From: an uncultured Oscillospiraceae bacterium
GTDB lineage: Bacteria; Bacillota; Clostridia; Oscillospirales; Oscillospiraceae
Length of the DNA: 23,022 nt
Assembly (NCBI GenBank): GCA_944385065.1
Contig: CALWVX010000007.1
Coordinates: 1 to 23,022, forward strand
Reading direction: 5' to 3'
The position numbers and the translations under genes were made by a program. The notes beneath the pieces were generated by a model. It ran no database searches. It was not told the origin of the DNA and was given only the letters and a program-made list of their open reading frames with translations. This document shows, in pieces, positions 1-6,020 of this stretch; positions within the stretch are counted from its first letter, which is position 1, and every line of letters starts with the position of its first letter.

Positions 1-92
1 CGCCACCCGGGATATTTCGCTGGGATAGCGCCCATGATCCGGCCGGAGCCCAGCGCCAGCGGGTCCAGCCGGGGCAGAATTTCCGCCGCCAT
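1..92 (-). CDS. Partial N-terminus of an unrecognised leftward protein
   Basis: An open frame starts at ATG (92-90) and runs off the left edge; the visible 30 residues begin MAAEILPRLDPLALGSGRIM. An in-frame TAA lies about five codons upstream, so the ATG is close to the earliest possible start. Codon use (CTG, GCG, CGG) resembles the rest of the window. No clear ribosome site precedes the ATG. A 31-codon basic reading frame (ATG at 219-217) ends at a TGA at 96-94, one base before this ATG, so translational coupling is possible. I do not recognise the family from this fragment, and the frame could be spurious. Confidence 0.35.
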   Translation of the reverse strand, partial: MAAEILPRLDPLALGSGRIMGAIPAKYPGW

Positions 93-101
93 ATCACATG
101 A

Positions 102-121
102 TCGTTATGTAACCTTCGACC
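102..121 (+). repeat. 20-bp direct repeat, left copy
   Basis: This 20-mer begins TCGTTATGTAACCTTC and matches the copy at 261-280 at 17 of 20 positions, in the same orientation. The two copies bracket the palindromic DnaA-box-like cluster at 180-235. Function unknown; the placement suggests a protein-binding iteron or operator pair. Confidence 0.6.
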
Positions 122-179
122 TTTTTTCGACGTTTTCCAACAATCCCCAGCTTGCCCTTTCGGGTCTGTAACCCCTCCT

Positions 180-235
180 TTTTCCACATTCTCTTTCCAC
201 ATGGGTGTGGAAAATCATGTGGAAAATGTGCATAA
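180..235. promoter_or_regulatory. Nested palindrome made of DnaA-box-like 9-mers
   Basis: Four 9-mers fit the relaxed DnaA box TTWTNCACA: 180-188 (plus strand), and 206-214, 218-226 and 227-235 (minus strand). A fifth at 193-201 has one mismatch. They form two nested inverted repeats: an outer perfect 10-bp arm pair 180-189/217-226 and an inner perfect 8-bp pair 194-201/206-213 around a TGGG loop. DnaA binding is an inference from the motif. The same bases could form a cruciform or an RNA hairpin, but no T-tract follows closely on either strand, so a terminator is unlikely. Confidence 0.5.
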
Positions 236-260
236 CTTTCTGCATAGTTTTTTATGGCTG

Positions 261-280
261 TCGTTATGTCACCTTCACCC
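261..280 (+). repeat. 20-bp direct repeat, right copy
   Basis: Second copy of the 102-121 repeat, beginning TCGTTATGTCACCTTC, 159 bp downstream in the same orientation. It lies about 45 bp upstream of the -35 box of the infC promoter, so a factor bound here could touch that promoter. Confidence 0.6.
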
Positions 281-325
281 TCTCCTCTTTCTCCTTCAAA
301 CCCCCAATTTTTTCTCCCGGAGCTC

Positions 326-354
326 TTGACAGCCCCAGGTCCAGGTGCTATAAT
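326..354 (+). promoter_or_regulatory. Consensus sigma-A promoter of infC-rpmI-rplT
   Basis: A perfect -35 TTGACA (326-331) and a perfect -10 TATAAT (349-354) are separated by exactly 17 nt. Transcription would begin near 361 and leave a leader of about 155 nt before infC. A fully consensus promoter suits a ribosomal-protein operon whose output is set downstream by attenuation. Confidence 0.9.
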
Positions 355-431
355 GCTACCGCACAAAGAAGCAGGTACGGTTCCCCGTCCTCACCCCAGG
401 CCAGCGCCAAAGGGTCAACAGGTCTGATACT

Positions 432-494
432 CCGCCGGGTTTCCGGCGTGGTTTTGCTGTGATGTGGGAGCCTGACCGGCGGCCCGCATTTTTT
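432..494 (+). promoter_or_regulatory. L20-leader-type attenuator upstream of infC
   Basis: Three mutually exclusive RNA pairings are visible. First, a hairpin pairs 433-438 with 443-448 (six G-C pairs, GTTT loop). Second, a terminator pairs 464-468 with 483-487 and 470-472 with 478-480, followed by six T residues (489-494). Third, a competing helix pairs 432-438 with 476-482 perfectly over seven bases and would destroy both others. In Bacillus subtilis the same operon is repressed by L20 binding a leader that ends in a terminator. The architecture fits that mechanism; L20 recognition here is inferred, and the primary sequence was not matched to a family model. Confidence 0.65.
464..494 (+). 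terminator. Intrinsic terminator inside the infC leader
   Basis: Stem 464-468/483-487 (one G-U pair), an inner stem 470-472/478-480 with a five-base loop, then TTTTTT at 489-494. It lies between the promoter and the infC ribosome site at 502-507, which is expected of an attenuator and not of an operon end. Confidence 0.65.
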
Positions 495-515
495 ATTGTC
501 TGGAGGTGCTTTCCC

Positions 516-1046
516 ATCGCTACCACAGGTCATCAAACCAACACAGAGATTCGCGACAAAGAAGTCCGACTGATTTCCGAGTCCGGCGAGCAGCTGGGCA
601 TCATGTCCTCTCAGGAGGCCCTGCGCCTGGCGGAAGAACACAACCTGGATCTGGTCAAGATCTCCCCCAACGCTGTGCCCCCGGTATGCAAGCTGATGGA
701 TTACGGCAAGTATCGGTTCGAGCAGACCAAGCGCGAGAAGGAAGCCCGTAAGAATCAGCGCGTGGTGGAGATCAAGGAGATCCGGATGTCCCCCAGCATT
801 GATGTCAACGACTTCAATGTGAAGCTGAGAAATGCCCAGAAATTCCTGTCCGAGGGGAATCGGTGCAAGGTCACCGTCCGCTTCCGGGGCCGGGAAATGG
901 CCCATACCAACCTGGGCCAGGACCTGCTGCTCAAGTTCGCCCAGGACTGCGGCGAGATGGCGGTCATGGACAAGTCCCCCAAGCTGGAGGGACGGCACAT
1001 GTCCATCTTCCTGTCCCCCAAGCCGGCCAAGGACGCGAAAAAGTAA
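516..1046 (+). CDS. infC: Translation initiation factor IF-3, with an ATC start codon
   Basis: IF-3 binds the 30S subunit, blocks premature 50S joining and checks start-codon and initiator-tRNA fidelity. The protein shows the N-domain (TNTEIRDKEVRLI, then LDLVKISPNAVPPVCKLMDYGKY), a basic linker rich in K/R/E, and the C-domain (KEIRMSPSIDVNDF, then GNRCKVTVRFRGREM). The start is placed at ATC 516-518: GGAGGT at 502-507 lies 8 nt before it and the resulting 176 residues match the usual length. The in-frame ATG at 459 sits inside the leader terminator stem and would add 19 residues unlike the family. A rare AUH start codon is a known feature of infC, because IF-3 discriminates against it and so represses its own synthesis. 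It is first in the infC-rpmI-rplT operon. Confidence 0.95.
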   Translation: MATTGHQTNTEIRDKEVRLISESGEQLGIMSSQEALRLAEEHNLDLVKISPNAVPPVCKLMDYGKYRFEQTKREKEARKNQRVVEIKEIRMSPSIDVNDFNVKLRNAQKFLSEGNRCKVTVRFRGREMAHTNLGQDLLLKFAQDCGEMAVMDKSPKLEGRHMSIFLSPKPAKDAKK

Positions 1047-1063
1047 GTAAAGGAGTTTTTGTC

Positions 1064-1273
1064 ATGCCCAAGATCAAGATCAAAACCCACAGCGGCGCCA
1101 AAAAGCGCTTCTCCCTCACCAAGACCGGCAAGGTCAAGCGCGCCATGACCAAGAAGCGTCACCTGCTCAACGGCCACGGCAAGACCACCAAGCTGAAGCG
1201 GGCTCTGCGCGGCACCACTTACGCCGACAAGACCAATGAGGCCGCCATCAAGCGCATGATCCTGTACAAGTAA
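1064..1273 (+). CDS. rpmI: 50S ribosomal protein L35
   Basis: A 69-residue, highly basic protein beginning MPKIKIKTHSGAKKRF with the core SLTKTGKVKR and KRHLLNGHGKTTKLKR, typical of bacterial L35 (about 65 residues). L35 is a small 50S subunit protein. The ATG at 1064 is preceded by AGGAG at 1051-1055. It follows infC by 17 bases and precedes rplT by 20, the order conserved across bacteria, so all three share one mRNA and the leader control. Nothing unusual was seen. Confidence 0.97.
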   Translation: MPKIKIKTHSGAKKRFSLTKTGKVKRAMTKKRHLLNGHGKTTKLKRALRGTTYADKTNEAAIKRMILYK

Positions 1274-1293
1274 GACGAGGGAGGGAAGAAACA

Positions 1294-1647
1294 ATGGCAC
1301 GAGTGAAAGGCGCGATGATGACGCGCAAGAGAAGAAATAAGATCCTGAAGATGGCCAAGGGCTATTGGGGGTCCAAGTCCAAGCATTTCCGCGTGGCCAA
1401 TCAGGCCGTGATGAAGTCCGGCGTGTACGCCTATACCGGCCGCAAGCTGAAGAAGCGCGACTTCCGTCAGCTGTGGATCACCCGGATCAGCGCCGCCTGC
1501 AAGATGAACGGGATGAACTATTCCACCTTCATGAACGGCCTGAAGAAGGCCGGCATCGTCATCAACCGGAAGATGCTGGCTGAGCTGGCCGTCAACGACA
1601 AGGCTGCGTTCACCCAGCTGACCCAGACCGCCAAGGCGGCTCTGTAA
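1294..1647 (+). CDS. rplT: 50S ribosomal protein L20
   Basis: A 117-residue basic protein with the L20 signatures MARVKGAMMTRKRRNKILK, KGYWGSKSKHFRVANQAV, YTGRKLKKRDFRQLWITRI and ISAACKMNGMNYSTFMNGL. L20 binds 23S rRNA early in 50S assembly and, in Firmicutes, also binds its own operon leader to force termination; the leader at 432-494 has the layout needed for this. GAGGGAGG lies just before the ATG. It is the last gene of the operon and is followed by a strong terminator at 1661-1700. Confidence 0.97.
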   Translation: MARVKGAMMTRKRRNKILKMAKGYWGSKSKHFRVANQAVMKSGVYAYTGRKLKKRDFRQLWITRISAACKMNGMNYSTFMNGLKKAGIVINRKMLAELAVNDKAAFTQLTQTAKAAL

Positions 1648-1660
1648 AAGAGAATGTCAA

Positions 1661-1703
1661 ACCGGGCCCGCTCCCCTGTCAGGGACGGGCCCGGTCTTTT
1701 ATT
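1661..1703 (+). terminator. Terminator of infC-rpmI-rplT
   Basis: A perfect 10-bp G/C-rich stem (1661-1670 with 1686-1695) has a further four-pair inner stem and is followed by CTTTTATTTT. It lies 13 bases after the rplT stop codon. The convergent gene ending at 1709 has no equivalent T-tract on its strand. Confidence 0.9.
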
Positions 1704-1708
1704 TTCCT

Positions 1709-3430
1709 CTACGGCGACAGTGCTCCAAAGCCGGCAGACTCCACCACCTCCTGCCCCGTCTCTGTCAGCATAAACCGGGCGATCTTCCTGGCCGGGGAGT
1801 CCGGTTCCTCGTCCGCTCGGATCACCACATAGCAGTGGTCGGCCAGAGGATAGCTTCCGTCTCGTATGCTCTCTTCCGTGGGGGTCACCCCGTCAATGGC
1901 CAGCAGCTTCAGCTCCCGGTCCGTCACATCATCCAGTAACCAGTAATTGTTCTGATAGTAATAATACAGACTGTACCCCATTGCATAAGCCAGCGGGTCC
2001 TCCCGCATGGCCAGGGCCACATCAGTCAGAGCTGAACTCATGGCATAGGAAGTGAGTACATTGTGGACGTCCGGACTGAGAGACAGGGCGCCTCCTTCCA
2101 GGAAATACCGCTCCATCAGCGCGTGGGAACCACTGTCGCTGTTTCGTCGGTAGGGCAGCAGCTCTGCATCCGGGCCGCCCACTTGATTCCAGTTATGGCA
2201 GGTCCCCCGCACATAAATATCCTGGATCTGTCCCCTGCTCAGCCCCTGGATGCGATTCTCCGCATTGGTGAAAAATACCATCGCATCATATCCGATCGGG
2301 ATGCACTCCAGCTCCACCCCGGCCTTCTCCGCCTGCTCCAACAGCTGGGCAGAGGGCAGGGTCGCGGCAAAGAGCAGGTCCGCCTCCCCCTGAATGAGCC
2401 TCTCATAGGACTGGTGGCTTTTGCTGTGCTCCGCCGGCATCTGGGGGTGTTGTCCCCGAAAGAGTGTCCAGTAGAGGGTTCTGGTGAAGGGGTAGGAGGA
2501 GGTGGAACCGTCGATGACCGGCATATTCCCCTTGTCCACCCCCAGGTCGACGGCCAGCTGATTGGGGTACCAGGGCCGGCTGTAGAACTCGTCTATCAGA
2601 TCCACGGCCTCTCCCCGGGAGATTCCCCGCCCTGCCAGTGCCACCGCCTCCATTGCCGGGGTCCCGTCCTCGCCCAGCTCCTCGGTCTCCCGGTAGAGAA
2701 CTGTGCCCCCGTATGGGGCCAGCTGCAGATAGCTGTTCCGTGCCCAGTCCGGGATGTCTTCCTTGTCCACCGCCTCCAGCTCCTCATAAGCGGCGGGCTC
2801 CTGCTGAAGCCAGCCCAGCAGATCCCAGGCACGGGCCAGCAACACGGTCAGCTCCGCCCGGGTGACAGGTCCTGTCGGGTCCGGGTCCAGCGGTTCAGAC
2901 AGCAGTCCTCCCTCCTTGGCCGCCGCCAGATACCCGCAGTACCAGCCGTGACTCCCCCGGTGGTCACAGTCGGGCGTCTCCGCCGCCTCCAGACCCAGAA
3001 GCCGGTCCAGAATCGCCACCGCCTCTCCCCAGGTAAGGGGATCCTCCAGCCGCAGGGCCCCGTCCGGGTCCCCGCTGATCAGTCCCCGGGTTATAAGGCG
3101 CGCCACATCGAGGTCCACCCCCTCCCGGCGTTCCCTCTGGAACACCTCCAGAGGGCGGTCCGCCTGCTCCACCGGGACGGTAACGAACAGAAAGCCCTGG
3201 ATGTAGCCGCTGGTCAGCGGAACAGGTTCTCCCGTGTCCCGGTATCGCACAGACAGCAGACTCTGCTCACTCCAGCTCAGCTCTTCCCCTTGGGGAAAGG
3301 GAACCCGGATCGTTACATATCGTCCCCCCTCCTCCTCACAGGTCCACAGGGAGTTCTCCGCCGCCCGGGCCGGCGGGACCAGAGGAAATAACAAAATCAG
3401 ACACAATAAAATACCCAGACATCGTTTCAT
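1709..3430 (-). CDS. Secreted SLH-domain protein with a PstS-like phosphate-binding domain
   Basis: A 573-residue exported protein. A signal peptide (about 1-23, ending PARA-A) is followed by a short beta-rich region, three SLH-like repeats (about 108-146, 165-210 and 222-282), and a C-terminal PstS/PBP-like domain from about residue 300. The last shows the ligand-loop motif IDGSTSSYP near 306-313 and the later loop RRNSDSGSHALMERYF, as in phosphate-binding proteins. SLH repeats bind secondary cell-wall polymers, so a surface-held anion-binding or sensing protein is likely. The ATG at 3430 is chosen because GGGAGGG lies 6 nt upstream and the signal peptide starts there; longer frames upstream are non-coding in character. 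There is no pst permease or phosphate regulator next to it, so phosphate as ligand is inference. Confidence 0.85.
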   Translation of the reverse strand: MKRCLGILLCLILLFPLVPPARAAENSLWTCEEEGGRYVTIRVPFPQGEELSWSEQSLLSVRYRDTGEPVPLTSGYIQGFLFVTVPVEQADRPLEVFQRERREGVDLDVARLITRGLISGDPDGALRLEDPLTWGEAVAILDRLLGLEAAETPDCDHRGSHGWYCGYLAAAKEGGLLSEPLDPDPTGPVTRAELTVLLARAWDLLGWLQQEPAAYEELEAVDKEDIPDWARNSYLQLAPYGGTVLYRETEELGEDGTPAMEAVALAGRGISRGEAVDLIDEFYSRPWYPNQLAVDLGVDKGNMPVIDGSTSSYPFTRTLYWTLFRGQHPQMPAEHSKSHQSYERLIQGEADLLFAATLPSAQLLEQAEKAGVELECIPIGYDAMVFFTNAENRIQGLSRGQIQDIYVRGTCHNWNQVGGPDAELLPYRRNSDSGSHALMERYFLEGGALSLSPDVHNVLTSYAMSSALTDVALAMREDPLAYAMGYSLYYYYQNNYWLLDDVTDRELKLLAIDGVTPTEESIRDGSYPLADHCYVVIRADEEPDSPARKIARFMLTETGQEVVESAGFGALSP

Positions 3431-3544
3431 CCGAATCCCTCCCATCCTCTGCCATGGAGCCCCTTTCTCTGGATTAATCTTATTCCTTCCACGCGGAGAA
3501 AGAAACCCGGCTTCTGTCACAAAACCATTACAAAATCCTTACAA

Positions 3545-3577
3545 AACACGCCCTGTCCATCTGGACCGGGCGTGTTT
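3545..3577 (-). terminator. Terminator of the DUF1273-queH operon
   Basis: Arms 3546-3553 and 3568-3575 pair perfectly (eight bases), with a four-pair inner stem 3555-3558/3563-3566. Read on the minus strand the stem is followed by a TTTT run. It lies immediately downstream of the queH stop codon. Confidence 0.85.
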
Positions 3578-3578
3578 C

Positions 3579-4145
3579 TTACGGCTGTTGACTGGAGAGG
3601 GCCTTCTTTTTCCGCTTGGCCGCCATATAGCGGTCCTCCTCGCTGAAGATACAGCCGCAGTATTTCTGCATATAGAATCCGTGAGCCCGGGCAAACTCCT
3701 GCCCCGCCTGAAACAGGGGGCGGAAATCCCGATAGAGAAAGGAAACTCCGTACTTCTCCCCCATCTCCCGGGCCGCCGCCGCAATGGCGTCGTGTCTTTG
3801 ATAGGGAGAGATGAGCAGGGAGGTGGTAAAGCTGTCGTAGCCGTGCTGGGCGGCGTACCGGGCGGTCTCCTCCATGCGGACCCGGTAGCAGTAGGCGCAC
3901 CGGCCGTCAATATTGTCCGCCACATGGGTGACAAAGGTGCGTAGATCATAGGTGCCGCCGATGATCAGCTTCATCTCGATTTCCTTGGCGTACTGCTCCA
4001 GCGTATGCTTCCGGGCCTGATACTCGGTGTAGGGGTGGATGTTGGGGTTGAACCAGAACCCGGTCACCCCCACCCCCTCCGACCGCAGCAGGTCGATGGG
4101 GCGGTTGGCGCAGGGGGCGCAGCAGATATGCATCAGGGTATTCAT
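3579..4145 (-). CDS. queH: Epoxyqueuosine reductase QueH
   Basis: QueH (DUF208) reduces epoxyqueuosine to queuosine in tRNA, replacing the cobalamin enzyme QueG in many anaerobes. The 188-residue protein has the N-terminal cysteine motif HICCAPCANRP (Cys8, Cys9, Cys12), then GFWFNPNIHPYTEY, the pair GRCAYCYRVR, TTSLLISPYQRHD, and the C-terminal CGCIFSEEDRY. These are the metal-binding cysteines and the fold landmarks of the family. The start at 4145 overlaps the stop of the upstream gene as ATGA, indicating translational coupling. No other queuosine genes lie nearby, so the cell presumably makes or salvages the precursor from another locus. Confidence 0.93.
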   Translation of the reverse strand: MNTLMHICCAPCANRPIDLLRSEGVGVTGFWFNPNIHPYTEYQARKHTLEQYAKEIEMKLIIGGTYDLRTFVTHVADNIDGRCAYCYRVRMEETARYAAQHGYDSFTTSLLISPYQRHDAIAAAAREMGEKYGVSFLYRDFRPLFQAGQEFARAHGFYMQKYCGCIFSEEDRYMAAKRKKKALSSQQP

Positions 4146-4654
4146 GCAAACTCCTCCAGGGGGAGAATATCTGTCTCCAGCTTTTTCCGCAGGGCGTAGG
4201 CCAGAGTCTGGGCGGTCCCGCCTCTGGGTTCCCCGTCGTACACGGCGATGATCCGGGCGGCGCGGTCCACCATATACCGGTTGCGCCGCATCATGCAGAA
4301 CCGGTCGTAATGGTGCTGGATCAGCGTCTCGTAATCGCACTGATCCAAAATCTCCTGATACCGCTCCCGCTCCTCCGCCGGCCAGCGGTCCGCCTGGCTC
4401 TCACAGGGGCGCACCGCCTCCAGCGTGACGCCGGAGCGGCGGTTTCGCAGGTCCAGCACCGCCTGGGCGAAGTACAGGTCGCTCCCCCGGGCCATGCCGC
4501 ACAGAAAGTGTCGGGCACCGGCCTCATAGGCCCGGTCCAGCGCCGCCGCCAGGGCCGTCTTCAGTGCAAGGCAGCGGGGGTCCCGCTCGTCGGTCCCCCA
4601 GGGCAGCTTGTCAGGGCGGTGGCCGGTGAAACAGCAGGCGGATTCCCGATCCAT
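4142..4654 (-). CDS. DUF1273 / YpsA-like SLOG-fold protein
   Basis: A 170-residue cytoplasmic protein with the signature ACCFTGHRPDKLPWG at the N-terminus, GMARGSDLYFAQAVL in the middle, and RNRYMVDRAARIIAVYDGEPRGGT near the end. These fit the DUF1273 branch of the SLOG nucleotide-binding superfamily. B. subtilis YpsA belongs to this family, but the molecular activity is not established. An in-frame ATG also exists at 4675, but the promoter -10 is at 4688-4693 and transcription would begin near 4681, leaving no room for a ribosome site. The ATG at 4654 has GAGGGGG 8 nt upstream and gives the usual family N-terminus. The stop overlaps the queH start. Confidence 0.85.
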   Translation of the reverse strand: MDRESACCFTGHRPDKLPWGTDERDPRCLALKTALAAALDRAYEAGARHFLCGMARGSDLYFAQAVLDLRNRRSGVTLEAVRPCESQADRWPAEERERYQEILDQCDYETLIQHHYDRFCMMRRNRYMVDRAARIIAVYDGEPRGGTAQTLAYALRKKLETDILPLEEFA

Positions 4655-4687
4655 ATGCGCCGCCCCCTCTCCCATCCGTTTTTCCCT

Positions 4688-4716
4688 ATTGTACCTGAGG
4701 GGGAGGGGGAAGTCAA
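4688..4716 (-). promoter_or_regulatory. Sigma-A promoter of the DUF1273-queH operon
   Basis: On the minus strand, -35 TTGACT (4716-4711), 17 nt, then -10 TACAAT (4693-4688). The predicted start near 4681 settles the start codon of the first gene at 4654. Confidence 0.85.
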
Positions 4717-4809
4717 CGAGAATTCGAAAATCTGTTCGAGCCTCATCCCTGTTTTTCGCCCTCTTTACCCTGCCTCCGTTCTTCCCTTCGGCTTGCGCTC
4801 CCGCCGCTT

Positions 4810-5874
4810 TTACAGCACGATCAGGTCCTTCGGGGAGCGGGTCATGTCCTCGCAGCCCCCCTCCTTCAGGATCAGCACGTCCTCAATGCGGACGCCGAAC
4901 CGCCCGGGCAGATACACCCCCGGCTCGGCGGAAATCACCGCCCCGGCAGGGAGGATCCGGTTCTCTCCGGGGCTGGCGTTGGGGGTCTCGTGAATATCCA
5001 GTCCCAGCGAGTGGCCGAAGCTGTGGGTAAAATACTCCCCATAGCCCGCCTCCCGGAGCACCCGGCGGCCCGCCTCGTCCACCTCGCTGCCGGGCACACC
5101 AGCCCGGGCCGCATTGATTCCCGCCTTCTGGGCGGACAGGACAGCGGCATAGACCTCCTCCATCTCCTGGGTGGGCTGGCCCAGCGCCACCGTCCGGGTC
5201 ATGTCGGAGCAGTAGCCCTCCACCTTGCAGCCGAAATCCATGGTGATAAACATGCCGGTATCCACCATCAGGTCGCCGGGGACGGCGTGGGGCCGGGAAC
5301 CGTTGGGACCGGCGGCCACAATGGGATCGAAGGACACCTTCTCCCCTCCGCGGCTCATCATCTCGTACACCAGCCGGGCGGCGATCTCCCGCTCGGTCAT
5401 GCCCGGACGGATAAAATTGAGAATCGCCTTGAAGGCCTCGTCGGTGATCTCCTGGGCCCGGCGCATGATGGCCAGCTCCTCCTCATCCTTGGCCGAGCGC
5501 AGCTCATCCAGCAGCTGCTGGGCGGGGGTGAGGATGCAGGGCAGCTCCTGGTCATACCGCCGGTGGGCGTCCACCGTCATGGCCCCGCTCTCAAAGCCCA
5601 CATTGTGCAGGCCCTCCGCCTCCAAAAAGGCTCTGGCCTGGGCCAGGTGGCCGCTTCCGGCGCTCACCAGGGACACCTGGGCCCCAGTGATCTGTTCCCG
5701 GGCCGCCTCGATGTACCGCCCGTCGGTGGTGTAGTGGGCCCCGCTCCGGGTGACCAGCAGCAGGCCCTCCCCGTGAAAGCCCAGGGCATACCGCTCCCCC
5801 GACTCGCTGGTGATCAGCATGGCGTCCAGGCCATACTCAGGCAGCTTGTCGGCGATTTGCTTCAGATGGTTCAC
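4810..5874 (-). CDS. Xaa-Pro aminopeptidase, M24 family
   Basis: A two-metal aminopeptidase that removes an N-terminal residue preceding proline. The 354-residue protein has the N-terminal creatinase-like domain (HLKQIADKLPEYGLDAMLI) and the catalytic pita-bread domain, with all five expected metal ligands: Asp213 and Asp224 (MDFGCKVEGYCSDMTRTV), His288 (FGHSLGLDIHET), Glu317 (SAEPGVYL) and Glu331 (GVRIEDV). The start is taken as GTG at 5874, with GGAGG 9 nt upstream (5884-5888). Extending upstream would translate the hairpin-rich repeat at 5931-6020 and give no family similarity. It lies downstream of the endonuclease IV gene in the same direction. The closest model is B. subtilis YqhT by length. 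Confidence 0.93.
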   Translation of the reverse strand: MNHLKQIADKLPEYGLDAMLITSESGERYALGFHGEGLLLVTRSGAHYTTDGRYIEAAREQITGAQVSLVSAGSGHLAQARAFLEAEGLHNVGFESGAMTVDAHRRYDQELPCILTPAQQLLDELRSAKDEEELAIMRRAQEITDEAFKAILNFIRPGMTEREIAARLVYEMMSRGGEKVSFDPIVAAGPNGSRPHAVPGDLMVDTGMFITMDFGCKVEGYCSDMTRTVALGQPTQEMEEVYAAVLSAQKAGINAARAGVPGSEVDEAGRRVLREAGYGEYFTHSFGHSLGLDIHETPNASPGENRILPAGAVISAEPGVYLPGRFGVRIEDVLILKEGGCEDMTRSPKDLIVL

Positions 5875-5930
5875 AGTGATCTTCCTCCGTTCCGCAGAGA
5901 GACAGAAGTGAGGAGACAGGAGATGGAAGG

Positions 5931-6020
5931 TTTGGAGTCCGGCAAAGCCGGACCAATCAAAATCGTTCCGCCTCCGGCGGAACACAACAATTCCTAACTC
6001 CTAATTCCTCATTCCCAACT
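5931..6020. repeat. Intergenic element: two perfect hairpins plus TAATTCCT-like tandem units
   Basis: Between two minus-strand genes lie two perfect hairpins, 5937-5943/5947-5953 (7 bp, AAA loop) and 5965-5972/5976-5983 (8 bp, 3-nt loop). These are followed by a degenerate tandem stretch at 5989-6014 (ATTCCTAACTCC, then TAATTCCTCATTCC). The composition differs from the flanking genes. The arrangement resembles dispersed REP/MITE-type intergenic repeats of gut clostridia; only one copy is in the window, so dispersal cannot be shown. The hairpins may also end or stabilise the upstream transcript. Confidence 0.5.

Noticed and set aside
180..310. Chromosomal replication origin
   Set aside because: DnaA-like boxes are present, but dnaA, dnaN and rpmH are not seen, there is no clear AT-rich unwinding array, and the left gene is unidentified. 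Kept only as a DnaA-box-like cluster.
459..515. ATG at 459 as the start of infC
   Set aside because: The extra 19 codons are translated from the leader terminator and match no IF-3; no ribosome site precedes this ATG.
2063..3391. Plus-strand open frame (442 codons) across the SLH/PstS-like gene
   Set aside because: Antisense shadow with no ribosome site or recognisable domain, while the minus strand encodes a coherent exported protein.
4725..4738. LexA (SOS) box upstream of the DUF1273-queH promoter
   Set aside because: CGAAAATCTGTTCG resembles CGAACNNNNGTTCG, but one half-site is wrong and it lies upstream of the -35, not over it; queH is not a usual SOS gene.
5875..5985. Extended N-terminus of the Xaa-Pro peptidase beginning MFRRRRNDFDWSGF
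   Set aside because: The extension is translated from the hairpin repeat region, and GGAGG at 5884-5888 points to the GTG at 5874.
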